From an uncultured Prevotella sp. (GTDB lineage Bacteria; Bacteroidota; Bacteroidia; Bacteroidales; Bacteroidaceae): a stretch of DNA of 9,088 nucleotides. Of this stretch, positions 1 through 5,969 are shown one piece after another (position 1 is the first letter of the stretch; the number at the start of each line of letters is the position of its first letter). The DNA lies in NCBI GenBank assembly GCA_945637645.1, contig CALZDK010000073.1, forward strand, positions 1 through 9,088. Reading direction: 5' to 3'. Below the pieces are notes generated by a model that was given only the letters and a program-made list of their open reading frames with translations, was not told the origin of the DNA and searched no databases. The translations under genes were made by a program, and so were the position numbers.

Positions 1-55
1 TTGCCTTAAAGAGTAAAAGGCGTTGCCTTAAAGAGTAAAAGGCGTTGCCTTAAAG
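1..55. repeat. 22-bp tandem repeat, 2.5 copies, cut by window edge
   Basis: Positions 1-22 and 23-44 are identical 22-bp units, and 45-55 match the first half of a third copy before the sequence diverges at 56. Each unit begins TTGCCTTAAAG and ends AAAAGGCG. Each junction forms the small hairpin AAGGC-GTT-GCCTT (17-29 and 39-51). The first copy starts at base 1, so the array probably continues to the left. It is non-coding and lies downstream of the slyD gene. Confidence 0.9.
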
Positions 56-124
56 GAACTCCTTACGGAAACTCTTTAAGCACAAAGTGCTTTTAATCTT
101 TAACGAAGTTTTATCGCAAGGCGA
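17..124. repeat. Chain of six mini-hairpins downstream of slyD
   Basis: Six short inverted repeats, most with three-base loops, follow one another: AAGGC-GTT-GCCTT (17-29), the same again (39-51), AAGG-AACT-CCTT (53-64), AAGCAC-AAA-GTGCTT (78-92), AAC-GAA-GTT (102-110) and TCGC-AAG-GCGA (114-124). Several are separated by A/T-rich linkers containing TTAAAG or CTTTAA, and TTAAAG at 50-55 can pair with CTTTAA at 74-79. Stem sequences differ between hairpins while the layout is kept. The 78-92 hairpin is followed on the plus strand by a T-rich run, so it could act as a weak terminator for rightward transcripts. No clear U-tract follows any stem in the slyD direction. Function is unknown. Confidence 0.7.
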
Positions 125-126
125 AT

Positions 127-720
127 TTAGTGGCAGTGTCCGCAGCCGCAGCCTCCTTCGTGGTGGTGATGGTCGTGGTCGCAGCCGCCTCCGCAGTCGT
201 CGCAGCCGCAGCCGCAGCCTCCCTCGCCACTGAGGAAGTTGACGAGGTTTTGTATCTCCTGGTTTGTTGCCTCACGTTTTTCGAGCATGCGTCCCTTGAA
301 GTTGAGGGTCTTGCCAGCCAACGGGTGGTTGAGGTCCATTTTCACCTTGTCGTCGGTGATGGCGAGCACGCGTCCGTAGAAATGGTTTCCGTCTTCGTTC
401 TGCAAGGGAACGATGGCGCCCTCGAAGATGTTCTCGTGGTCGAAATGGCCGTTGATTTGGAAGATGGAACGGTCGAGGTCGAGCACTCTCGCTGCCTCAT
501 AGTCGCCGTAGGCCTGGTCTTTTGTCAACTCGAAGTCGAAGGCGGTTCCCGGATCGAGGTCCACCACTTGTTTCTCAAACTCGTCGAGTGTCACTCCGAA
601 ACCTGAAATGAACTCGAAAGGCTTTGTTGTTGGCGCTTCCTCAATCTTCTCTCTCTTCTCGCCATCAACGGTGTAGAGCGTATAGCTCACGGCGATGAAC
701 ATGTTGTGCTTATTTTCCAT
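127..720 (-). CDS. slyD: SlyD-type FKBP peptidyl-prolyl cis-trans isomerase
   Basis: This 197-residue protein is a cytosolic prolyl isomerase and folding chaperone of the SlyD branch of FKBPs. The FKBP domain is split, with one part at about residues 7-75 (start of the fold, YTVDG, then LDPGTAFDFEL and the AYGDY element) and a second at about 125-150 containing DLNHPLAGKTLNF, a hallmark of the family. Between them, about residues 80-122 form the insert-in-flap chaperone domain. Residues 167-197 are a tail rich in Gly, Cys and His, with eight Cys and seven His including HHHH; in SlyD homologues such tails bind nickel and other metals. There is no signal peptide. The ATG at 720 directly precedes MENKHNMF and lies about 37 bases downstream of the predicted transcription start. 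It is transcribed alone, divergently from ilvD. The family call is firm; the metal and any hydrogenase or urease link are not shown here. Bacterial FKBPs of this type may also be annotated simply as FkpA/SlyD-like. Confidence 0.93.
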   Translation of the reverse strand: MENKHNMFIAVSYTLYTVDGEKREKIEEAPTTKPFEFISGFGVTLDEFEKQVVDLDPGTAFDFELTKDQAYGDYEAARVLDLDRSIFQINGHFDHENIFEGAIVPLQNEDGNHFYGRVLAITDDKVKMDLNHPLAGKTLNFKGRMLEKREATNQEIQNLVNFLSGEGGCGCGCDDCGGGCDHDHHHHEGGCGCGHCH

Positions 721-761
721 TTTTTATCTTTATAAACTGTTTTCTTTGTTTTTTCTCCCGG

Positions 762-793
762 CAAAGGTACTCATTATATTTGTAACAGCCAAA
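762..793 (-). promoter_or_regulatory. Bacteroidota-type promoter for slyD
   Basis: Read on the minus strand, TTTG (793-790) is followed after 20 bases by TACCTTTG (769-762), a full match to the Bacteroidota -33/-7 consensus TTTG and TAnnTTTG. Transcription would begin near 757, leaving an A-rich leader of about 37 bases without a Shine-Dalgarno site. The position and spacing make this a good prediction; it has no experimental support here. Confidence 0.72.
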
Positions 794-872
794 CATTTAC
801 TGTTTTTTTTGTTTTTTTGCACAAACACCAACCTAAAGTGCAGTTTTACTTTCGGTTTATACGTTTTTTGCG

Positions 873-888
873 TTTTATTTATATAAAA
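873..888. repeat. A/T inverted repeat upstream of the ilv promoter
   Basis: TTTTAT (873-878) and ATAAAA (883-888) are perfect complements around the four-base centre TTAT. It lies about 34 bases before the predicted -33 element of the ilvD promoter, where an activator or repressor could bind. The composition is so A/T-rich that a chance origin is quite possible. Confidence 0.3.
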
Positions 889-921
889 GTGTAACAAGAT
901 AGGAATTTTATGCAAAAAATC

Positions 922-953
922 GTTGGCAGTTAGCGAAAAAAGGAGTAACTTTG
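922..953 (+). promoter_or_regulatory. Predicted promoter of the ilvD-ilvB-ilvN-thioesterase operon
   Basis: TAACTTTG at 946-953 matches the Bacteroidota -7 consensus TAnnTTTG. The best -33 candidate is GTTG at 922-925, one base off TTTG, 20 bases upstream, which is the same spacing as at the other two promoters in this window. Transcription would start near 958-960, giving an untranslated leader of about 85 bases. The imperfect -33 box may mean an activator is needed. Confidence 0.62.
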
Positions 954-969
954 CAGCCTAAAAAATAAG

Positions 970-1022
970 AAAACGAAAAGAAAAACGAAAAGAAAACGAA
1001 AAGAAAAACGAAAACGAAAACG
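970..1022 (+). repeat. A-rich tandem repeat in the ilvD leader
   Basis: The untranslated leader is built from A4CG, A4G and A5CG blocks. A 23-bp unit at 970-992 is repeated at 993-1015 with only the last base changed, and further AAAACG units run to 1022. The transcript here is essentially unstructured and almost purine-only, which favours S1-type ribosome loading in bacteria that rarely use a Shine-Dalgarno site. Tandem repeats of this kind can change length by slippage, which would alter leader length. Confidence 0.75.
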
Positions 1023-1042
1023 ATAACAAAAGCATATAAACA

Positions 1043-2848
1043 ATGAAACATCAGTTGAGAAGTGCCGTGTGCACTGAAGGAAGAAGAATGGCAGGAGCGC
1101 GTGCGCTCTGGGTGGCTACGGGAATGAAGCGTGAGCAGTTTGGCAAACCCATCATTGCCGTGGTCAACTCGTTCACACAGTTTGTTCCTGGCCATACACA
1201 CCTGCACGAGATAGGACAGATCGTGAAGCAGGAGATTGAGGCAATGGGCTGCTACGCCGCAGAGTTCAACACTATAGCCATCGACGACGGCATAGCCATG
1301 GGACACGACGGAATGCTATACTCGCTGCCATCGCGCGACATCATTGCCGACTCGGTTGAGTATATGTGTAACGCCCACAAGGCTGACGCAATGATATGCA
1401 TCTCAAACTGCGACAAGGTGACTCCAGGTATGCTTATGGCTTCCATGCGCCTCAACATTCCTACGGTGTTCTGTTCTGGAGGACCTATGGAGGCTGGACG
1501 ATGGCGCGGTGAGAACGCCGACCTTATTACGGCAATGATTAAGGGTGCCGACCCGTCGGTGAGCGACGAAGAGATGGCAGAGATAGAGGGTTGCTCGTGT
1601 CCGGGATGCGGAAGCTGCTCGGGTATGTTCACAGCCAACTCGATGAACTCGCTGACTGAGGCCATTGGTCTCTCGCTGCCCGGCAACGGAACAATACTCG
1701 CCACACACGAGAACCGCATACGCCTTTTCAAGGACGCCGCACGACAGGTGGTGAAAAACGCCTTCGCATACTATGAGGACGGTGACGAGAGCGTGCTGCC
1801 AAAGAGCATCGCAACACGCAAGGCTTTCCTCAACGCCATGACTCTCGACATTGCAATGGGAGGCAGCACCAACACTGTGCTACACCTGCTTGCAGTGGCT
1901 CAGGAGGCTGGAGCCGACTTCAAGATGAGCGACATCGACGAACTGAGCCGACGAGTGCCTTGTCTCTGCAAACTGGCTCCTAACACCCAGAAATACAGTG
2001 TGCAGGAGTGTGGACGCGCAGGAGGAATACTCGGCATTCTGAACGAGCTGAACAAGGGCGGACTGATTGACGGTTCGGCAATACGCGTCGATGGAAAGAC
2101 CCTCGGCGAGCAGATGGCGAAGTATGACATAACAGGTGAGAACATTGACCCGGAGGCAAACAGAATATACCAGACTGCACCGGGACGCAAGTTCTCGACA
2201 AAAATGGGAAGCCAGAACGCACAGTGGGGCGAACTGGACACCGACAGAGCCAACGGATGCATACGAGACCTGGAGCATGCATACACCAAGGACGGCGGAC
2301 TGGCAGTGCTCTTCGGCAACATTGCACAGGACGGATGTGTGGTGAAGACAGCGGGAGTGGACGAGGCGCTGTGGAAATTCTCAGGACCTGCCAAGGTGTT
2401 TGACTCTCAGGAGGACGCCTGCGAGGGAATACTCGGCGGAAAGATAAAGAGCGGCGACTGCGTGGTGATAACTCACGAGGGACCGAAGGGCGGACCCGGA
2501 ATGCAGGAGATGCTCTATCCCACCTCTTATATAAAGAGTATGCACCTCGGCAAGGAGTGCGCACTCATCACCGACGGACGATTCTCGGGCGGCACCAGCG
2601 GACTGAGCATCGGACACATCTCGCCAGAGGCGGCAGCAGGCGGCAACATAGGAAAGATTAAGGATGGCGACATAATAGAGATTGACATCCCCAACCGTTC
2701 CATCAACGTGCGCCTGAGCGACGAGGAACTTGCCGCACGCCCACAGCAGCCACTGAAGCGCGACCGCAAGGTGAGCAAGGCGCTGAAGGCTTATGCACAG
2801 AGCGTGGCAAGTGCCGACAAGGGAGGAGTGAGACTGATTGAAGACTAA
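1043..2848 (+). CDS. ilvD: Dihydroxyacid dehydratase
   Basis: This 601-residue cytosolic enzyme removes water from 2,3-dihydroxy-isovalerate and 2,3-dihydroxy-3-methylvalerate, giving the keto acids used for valine, leucine and isoleucine. It aligns closely from end to end with the enterobacterial IlvD. The iron-sulfur cluster ligands are visible in NCDKVTPGM (Cys123) and CPGCGSCSGMFTANSMN (Cys192 within Cys184/186/189/192). Asp81-Asp82 in IDDG, Asp124 and the modified-lysine position Lys125 form the metal site, and DGRFSGGTSG (511-520) carries the catalytic Ser515. The N-terminal region reads NSFTQFVPGH, without the extra PCN cysteine of plant and mycobacterial [2Fe-2S] enzymes, so an oxygen-sensitive [4Fe-4S] enzyme is inferred. 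It is about 15 residues shorter than the E. coli protein, mainly through a missing insert near the C-terminus. The ATG at 1043 begins the conserved N-terminus (RSAVCTEGRRMAGARALW). It is the first gene of the operon; ilvB follows 46 bases later. Confidence 0.97.
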   Translation: MKHQLRSAVCTEGRRMAGARALWVATGMKREQFGKPIIAVVNSFTQFVPGHTHLHEIGQIVKQEIEAMGCYAAEFNTIAIDDGIAMGHDGMLYSLPSRDIIADSVEYMCNAHKADAMICISNCDKVTPGMLMASMRLNIPTVFCSGGPMEAGRWRGENADLITAMIKGADPSVSDEEMAEIEGCSCPGCGSCSGMFTANSMNSLTEAIGLSLPGNGTILATHENRIRLFKDAARQVVKNAFAYYEDGDESVLPKSIATRKAFLNAMTLDIAMGGSTNTVLHLLAVAQEAGADFKMSDIDELSRRVPCLCKLAPNTQKYSVQECGRAGGILGILNELNKGGLIDGSAIRVDGKTLGEQMAKYDITGENIDPEANRIYQTAPGRKFSTKMGSQNAQWGELDTDRANGCIRDLEHAYTKDGGLAVLFGNIAQDGCVVKTAGVDEALWKFSGPAKVFDSQEDACEGILGGKIKSGDCVVITHEGPKGGPGMQEMLYPTSYIKSMHLGKECALITDGRFSGGTSGLSIGHISPEAAAGGNIGKIKDGDIIEIDIPNRSINVRLSDEELAARPQQPLKRDRKVSKALKAYAQSVASADKGGVRLIED

Positions 2849-2894
2849 GAAAGGACGAAGTCAAAATAAAAAACAATAAAGTTCTATAGACTCA

Positions 2895-4628
2895 ATGTCA
2901 AACGATAATATAACAGGAGCAGAGGCTCTGATGAGAGCTCTCAAGGAAGAAGGGGTGAAGACCATTTTCGGCTATCCCGGAGGCTCCATAATGCCAGTTT
3001 ACGACGCCCTCTACGACTATACGAGGGGAGAGAAGAAAGCTTTTGACCACATACTCGTGCGCCACGAGCAGGCTGCCGCACACGCTGCGGAAGGCTATGC
3101 AAGGGTGTGCGACGAAGTGGGAGTGTGTATCGTAACCAGCGGACCAGGCGCCACAAACACCCTCACGGGTGTTGCCGACGCCATGATGGACTCCACACCT
3201 ATTGTGGTGATAGCAGGACAGGTGGGCACCAGCGTGCTCGGCACCGACGCCTTCCAGGAGGTTGACCTCGTGGGCGTGGCACAGCCAATATCGAAATGGA
3301 GCTACCAGATACGCCGTGCCGAGGACGTGGCATGGGCTGTGAGCCGCGCGTTCTACATTGCACGCACAGGCCGCCCGGGTCCAGTGGTGCTTGACTTCGC
3401 GAAGAACGCACAGGTAGAGAAGACCGAATGGCATCCTGCCAAGGTGGATTTCGTGCGCAGCTATGTTCCCTACCCCACCCTCAACCAGAAGGCCGTGGAG
3501 GAAGCGGCAGCTCTTATCAACTCCGCCAAGAAGCCTCTCGCGCTCGTGGGTCACGGAGTGGAGTTGGGCGGCGCACAGAACGAGCTGGTGGAGTTTCTTG
3601 AGAAAGCCGACATTCCTGCGGCACGCACCCTCCTCGGACTCTCCGCACTGCCTACCGACCACCCGCTGAACATGGGTATGCTCGGAATGCACGGCAACTA
3701 TGCGCCAAACATCAAGGAGCAGGAGTGCGACGTGCTGATAGCCATCGGCATGAGATTCAGCGACCGCGACACAGGCACGCCAAACACATACGCCAAGCAG
3801 GCAAAGATAATACATCTCGACATCGACCAATCGGAGATTAACAAGTGCATACCGGTGGATGTGGCTGTGGTTGCCGACTGCAAGGTGTCGCTGCCTGCCA
3901 TAACCCGACTGCTGCAGAAGAACAACCACCGAGAGTGGCGCGACAGTTTTGCCGAATATCACCAGATGGAGGTGGAGAAGGTGATAGAGCCTGCCATACA
4001 CCCGAAGGAAGGTCCACTGCTCATGGGCGAGATCGTGAATGCCGTGGCAGAGGCGACAAAGGGCGACGCCGTGCTCGTGAACGACGTGGGGCAGAACCAG
4101 ATGTTCTCGTGCCGCTATTTCAAATACAACAAGAAACGGTCTGTGGTGACCAGCGGCGGACTTGGAACAATGGGATTCGGACTGCCTGCTGCCATAGGAG
4201 CCACATTCGGCGCTCCCGACCGCACAGTGTGTATGTTCTCGGGCGACGGAGGTTTCCAGATGAACATTCAGGAACTTGGCACCATAATGGAGAACCAGTC
4301 GCCGGTGAAGATGATAATGATGAACAACAACTACCTGGGCAACGTGCGACAGTGGCAGGACATGTTCTTCCAGCAGCGCAAGTCGTTCACACGGATGATG
4401 AATCCTCACTATCAGCTCATTGCCGAGGCTTACCACATACCATACGGAGTGGTGACAGAACGTGCCGACCTGAAGGCTGCCGTAGAGAAGATGCTCGCCA
4501 CCGACGGGCCATACATACTGGAGTGTGCGGTGAAGGAAGAGGACAACGTGGCTCCGATGATTGCACCGGGACACAGCATCGACGACATGATGTTAGAGAT
4601 AAATATCAAGACAGAACTTGATTGTTAA
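2895..4628 (+). CDS. ilvB: Acetolactate synthase, large catalytic subunit
   Basis: This 577-residue ThDP- and FAD-dependent enzyme joins two pyruvates to acetolactate, or pyruvate and 2-ketobutyrate to acetohydroxybutyrate, the first common step of branched-chain amino acid synthesis. Three domains are visible. The ThDP pyrimidine-binding domain (about 6-165) contains the catalytic glutamate Glu58 in RHEQAAAHAAEGYAR and the SGPGATN loop. The central FAD domain spans about 190-325. The C-terminal ThDP pyrophosphate domain (about 380-530) contains the GDG (450-452) to NNN (477-479) metal-ThDP motif and Trp487 in VRQWQ, the site known from herbicide studies of the family. Length is typical. No signal peptide or Shine-Dalgarno site is present. 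The regulatory subunit gene ilvN follows 14 bases after the stop codon, as expected for a two-subunit enzyme. A nearly full-length open frame on the opposite strand is treated as a codon-usage artefact. Confidence 0.97.
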   Translation: MSNDNITGAEALMRALKEEGVKTIFGYPGGSIMPVYDALYDYTRGEKKAFDHILVRHEQAAAHAAEGYARVCDEVGVCIVTSGPGATNTLTGVADAMMDSTPIVVIAGQVGTSVLGTDAFQEVDLVGVAQPISKWSYQIRRAEDVAWAVSRAFYIARTGRPGPVVLDFAKNAQVEKTEWHPAKVDFVRSYVPYPTLNQKAVEEAAALINSAKKPLALVGHGVELGGAQNELVEFLEKADIPAARTLLGLSALPTDHPLNMGMLGMHGNYAPNIKEQECDVLIAIGMRFSDRDTGTPNTYAKQAKIIHLDIDQSEINKCIPVDVAVVADCKVSLPAITRLLQKNNHREWRDSFAEYHQMEVEKVIEPAIHPKEGPLLMGEIVNAVAEATKGDAVLVNDVGQNQMFSCRYFKYNKKRSVVTSGGLGTMGFGLPAAIGATFGAPDRTVCMFSGDGGFQMNIQELGTIMENQSPVKMIMMNNNYLGNVRQWQDMFFQQRKSFTRMMNPHYQLIAEAYHIPYGVVTERADLKAAVEKMLATDGPYILECAVKEEDNVAPMIAPGHSIDDMMLEINIKTELDC

Positions 4629-4629
4629 T

Positions 4630-4636
4630 AGGAAAG
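4630..4636 (+). promoter_or_regulatory. Shine-Dalgarno-like site that decides the ilvN start
   Basis: AGGAAAG ends six bases before the ATG at 4643 and lies just after the ilvB stop. It is the clearest ribosome-binding-like site in a window where most starts have none, and it supports the ATG over the in-frame TTG upstream. Confidence 0.55.
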
Positions 4637-4642
4637 AACACA

Positions 4643-5182
4643 ATGGAAGAAAAGAAATTATATACACTGCTGGTCTATTCAGAGAACATTGCCGGAATAC
4701 TGAACCAGATTACCGCAGTATTCACACGACGCCAGGTGAACATAGAGAGTCTTAACGTGTCGGCATCGAGCATTCCTGGACTACACAAATACACCATCAC
4801 GGCGTGGAGCGACGAGGACCAGATTGTGAAGATAACGAAGCAGATAGAGAAGAAGATTGACGTGGTGAAGGCTACACACTTCACCGACGACGAGCTCTTC
4901 ATACGAGAGACAGGTCTCTACAAGCTCGCCACGGAAAAGGTGCTCGGAAACCCCGAAATATCACGCATCATACGCAAGCAGGAAGCCATTATCACGGAGG
5001 TGAACCCGACATACGTCATCGTGATGAAAAGCGGACTCACCGAGGACATTATGAACCTCTTCTACGCACTGAACGAGTTTGACTGCGTGCTGCAATACAC
5101 CCGGTCCGGACGCATCGCAGTGACGAGAAGCACCACTGAGGAGGTGAGCAAATATCTTGAACAGAGAGAGAAGAATGGATAA
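4643..5182 (+). CDS. ilvN: Acetolactate synthase, small regulatory subunit
   Basis: This 179-residue ACT-domain protein binds and activates the catalytic subunit and carries valine feedback control. The N-terminal ACT domain (about 6-80) shows ENIAGILNQI and RRQVNIESL. By alignment with E. coli IlvH, the valine-site residues Asn11, Gly14 and Asn29 correspond to Asn15, Gly18 and Asn33, all retained, so the enzyme is predicted to be valine-sensitive. The C-terminal half (about 85-170) is the activation domain found in longer small subunits. I chose the ATG at 4643 rather than an in-frame TTG at 4622, which lies inside the ilvB coding sequence. The ATG has a purine-rich Shine-Dalgarno-like AGGAAAG six bases upstream (4630-4636), and it starts the protein at the expected point. 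It is a little longer than E. coli IlvH. Its stop overlaps the start of the next gene by eight bases. Confidence 0.94.
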   Translation: MEEKKLYTLLVYSENIAGILNQITAVFTRRQVNIESLNVSASSIPGLHKYTITAWSDEDQIVKITKQIEKKIDVVKATHFTDDELFIRETGLYKLATEKVLGNPEISRIIRKQEAIITEVNPTYVIVMKSGLTEDIMNLFYALNEFDCVLQYTRSGRIAVTRSTTEEVSKYLEQREKNG

Positions 5183-5969
5183 GGTAGGACGATACGAATT
5201 CCTGGCGGAGCCGTTTCACTGTGACTTCTCGCACAGGCTCTTCATGGGACATCTGGGCAACCACATGCTCAACGCTGCCGATTTCCATTCCACGGAACGC
5301 AATTTCGGCATGACGCGACTGAACCCGATACACAAGACGTGGGTTCTCTCGCGTCTTGCCATTGAGATGGTGGAGATGCCGAAACAATACACACGCTTCA
5401 CCGTGGAGACATGGGTGGAGAGTGCCATGCGCTATTTCACCAACAGAAATTTCAAGGTGACAAGTGAGGACGGACAAGCTTTGGGCTATGGGCGCAGCGT
5501 GTGGGCTCTGATAGACACCGAGACACGCCAGCCGACAGACATTCTCGCAATAGACAACGGAGCGATAAACGATTGGGTGGAGCGCGACAAGGATTGCCCG
5601 ATAGCAAAGGGATCGAGAGTGAAAATGGGGGCTGACGCTCCATTGGTGCGCAGCATCGACACGTTCTACAGCGATGTTGACGTGAACGGACACATCAACT
5701 CGATAAAATATGTGGAGCACACTCTTGACCTGTTTTCCGTTGACTGGTATGCCACTCACCGCCTACGCCGTTTCGACATTGCTTACGTTGCAGAGAGCCA
5801 CGGCGGCGACAGGCTGAATTTCTATCAGGAAACGGCAGACAACCTCACGTTCAACATCCGCATAACCAAAGGCGGCGGAGACAACGAGACGGAGGTGGTG
5901 CGCTGTTGCATGCAGTTCTCAGCTCTCGACGACGCTTCTGAACAGGCTGAAGTTGACGCTTCCGTATGA
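5175..5969 (+). CDS. Acyl-ACP thioesterase (double hot-dog, FatA/FatB-like)
   Basis: This 264-residue cytosolic hydrolase is expected to release fatty acids from acyl carrier protein. It belongs to the acyl-ACP thioesterase family shared by plants and bacteria, with two hot-dog folds at about residues 5-135 and 155-255. The second hot-dog has the catalytic cluster DVDVNGHINSIKYVEH, with Asp169, Asn171 and His173 matching the plant Asp-x-Asn-x-His set. Glu207 in YVAESHGGD is in place for the fourth residue. The ATG at 5175 overlaps the ilvN stop by eight bases, suggesting translational coupling; an upstream in-frame TTG at 5157 is less likely. From memory, Bacteroides genomes place such a gene between ilvN and ilvC, so its place in the operon is typical of the phylum. 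The 3' end overlaps the 3' end of rsmD, and the last 16 or so residues (from about SALDDASEQ) look like a non-conserved tail. Chain-length specificity cannot be read from sequence. Confidence 0.9.
   Translation: MDKVGRYEFLAEPFHCDFSHRLFMGHLGNHMLNAADFHSTERNFGMTRLNPIHKTWVLSRLAIEMVEMPKQYTRFTVETWVESAMRYFTNRNFKVTSEDGQALGYGRSVWALIDTETRQPTDILAIDNGAINDWVERDKDCPIAKGSRVKMGADAPLVRSIDTFYSDVDVNGHINSIKYVEHTLDLFSVDWYATHRLRRFDIAYVAESHGGDRLNFYQETADNLTFNIRITKGGGDNETEVVRCCMQFSALDDASEQAEVDASV
5919..5969. other. 51-bp convergent overlap of thioesterase and rsmD coding ends
   Basis: The thioesterase stop (TGA, 5967-5969) lies inside rsmD, and the rsmD stop (TGA, plus-strand 5919-5921) lies inside the thioesterase gene. 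No terminator hairpin with a T-tract is visible at the junction on either strand, so transcripts from the two operons probably overlap. Confidence 0.85.

Larger units (their letters stand above)
721..1042. other. Divergent intergenic region between slyD and ilvD
   Basis: This 322-base gap holds the two divergent promoters (762-793 minus, 922-953 plus), a T-rich stretch around 799-827, a perfect A/T inverted repeat at 873-888 and the purine repeat leader of ilvD. I see no gene, no leader peptide rich in Leu/Ile/Val codons and no riboswitch-like fold. The region from the predicted ilvD transcription start to its ATG contains no earlier ATG, so classical ribosome-coupled attenuation by a leader peptide is unlikely. 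Confidence 0.6.

Noticed and set aside
78..101. A rho-independent terminator for slyD.
   Set aside because: The AAGCAC/GTGCTT stem is short, and in the slyD direction it is followed by A/G-rich sequence rather than a T-tract. The T-rich side faces the opposite direction, so only a weak plus-strand role is possible.
130..606. A 158-codon plus-strand frame opposite slyD, starting with Ala/Val repeats.
   Set aside because: The Ala/Val-rich start is simply the antisense of the Gly/Cys/His tail of SlyD. The protein has no family features and no promoter.
921..937. An operator palindrome (TCGTT to AGCGA) over the -33 region of the ilv promoter.
   Set aside because: Only four of five arm positions pair, and the flanks do not extend the symmetry, so it is not above chance.
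958..1042. A leader-peptide attenuator for the ilv operon.
   Set aside because: The leader has no ATG before the ilvD start, no run of Leu/Ile/Val codons and no terminator/antiterminator stems.
2898..4574. A 558-codon open frame on the minus strand covering almost all of ilvB.
   Set aside because: It mirrors ilvB codon by codon in a frame where stop codons are rare because of the codon bias of the sense gene. Its product is rich in His, Val and Cys with no recognisable domain, and there is no promoter or ribosome site for it. The ilvB reading is certain.
3845..4621. A 258-codon plus-strand frame inside ilvB in another phase.
   Set aside because: It is Arg/His-rich, low in hydrophobic order and overlaps the conserved ThDP-binding domain of ilvB.
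4622..4642. A longer IlvN starting at the in-frame TTG.
   Set aside because: The TTG lies within the end of ilvB, and the ATG at 4643 has a Shine-Dalgarno-like site and matches the usual N-terminus.
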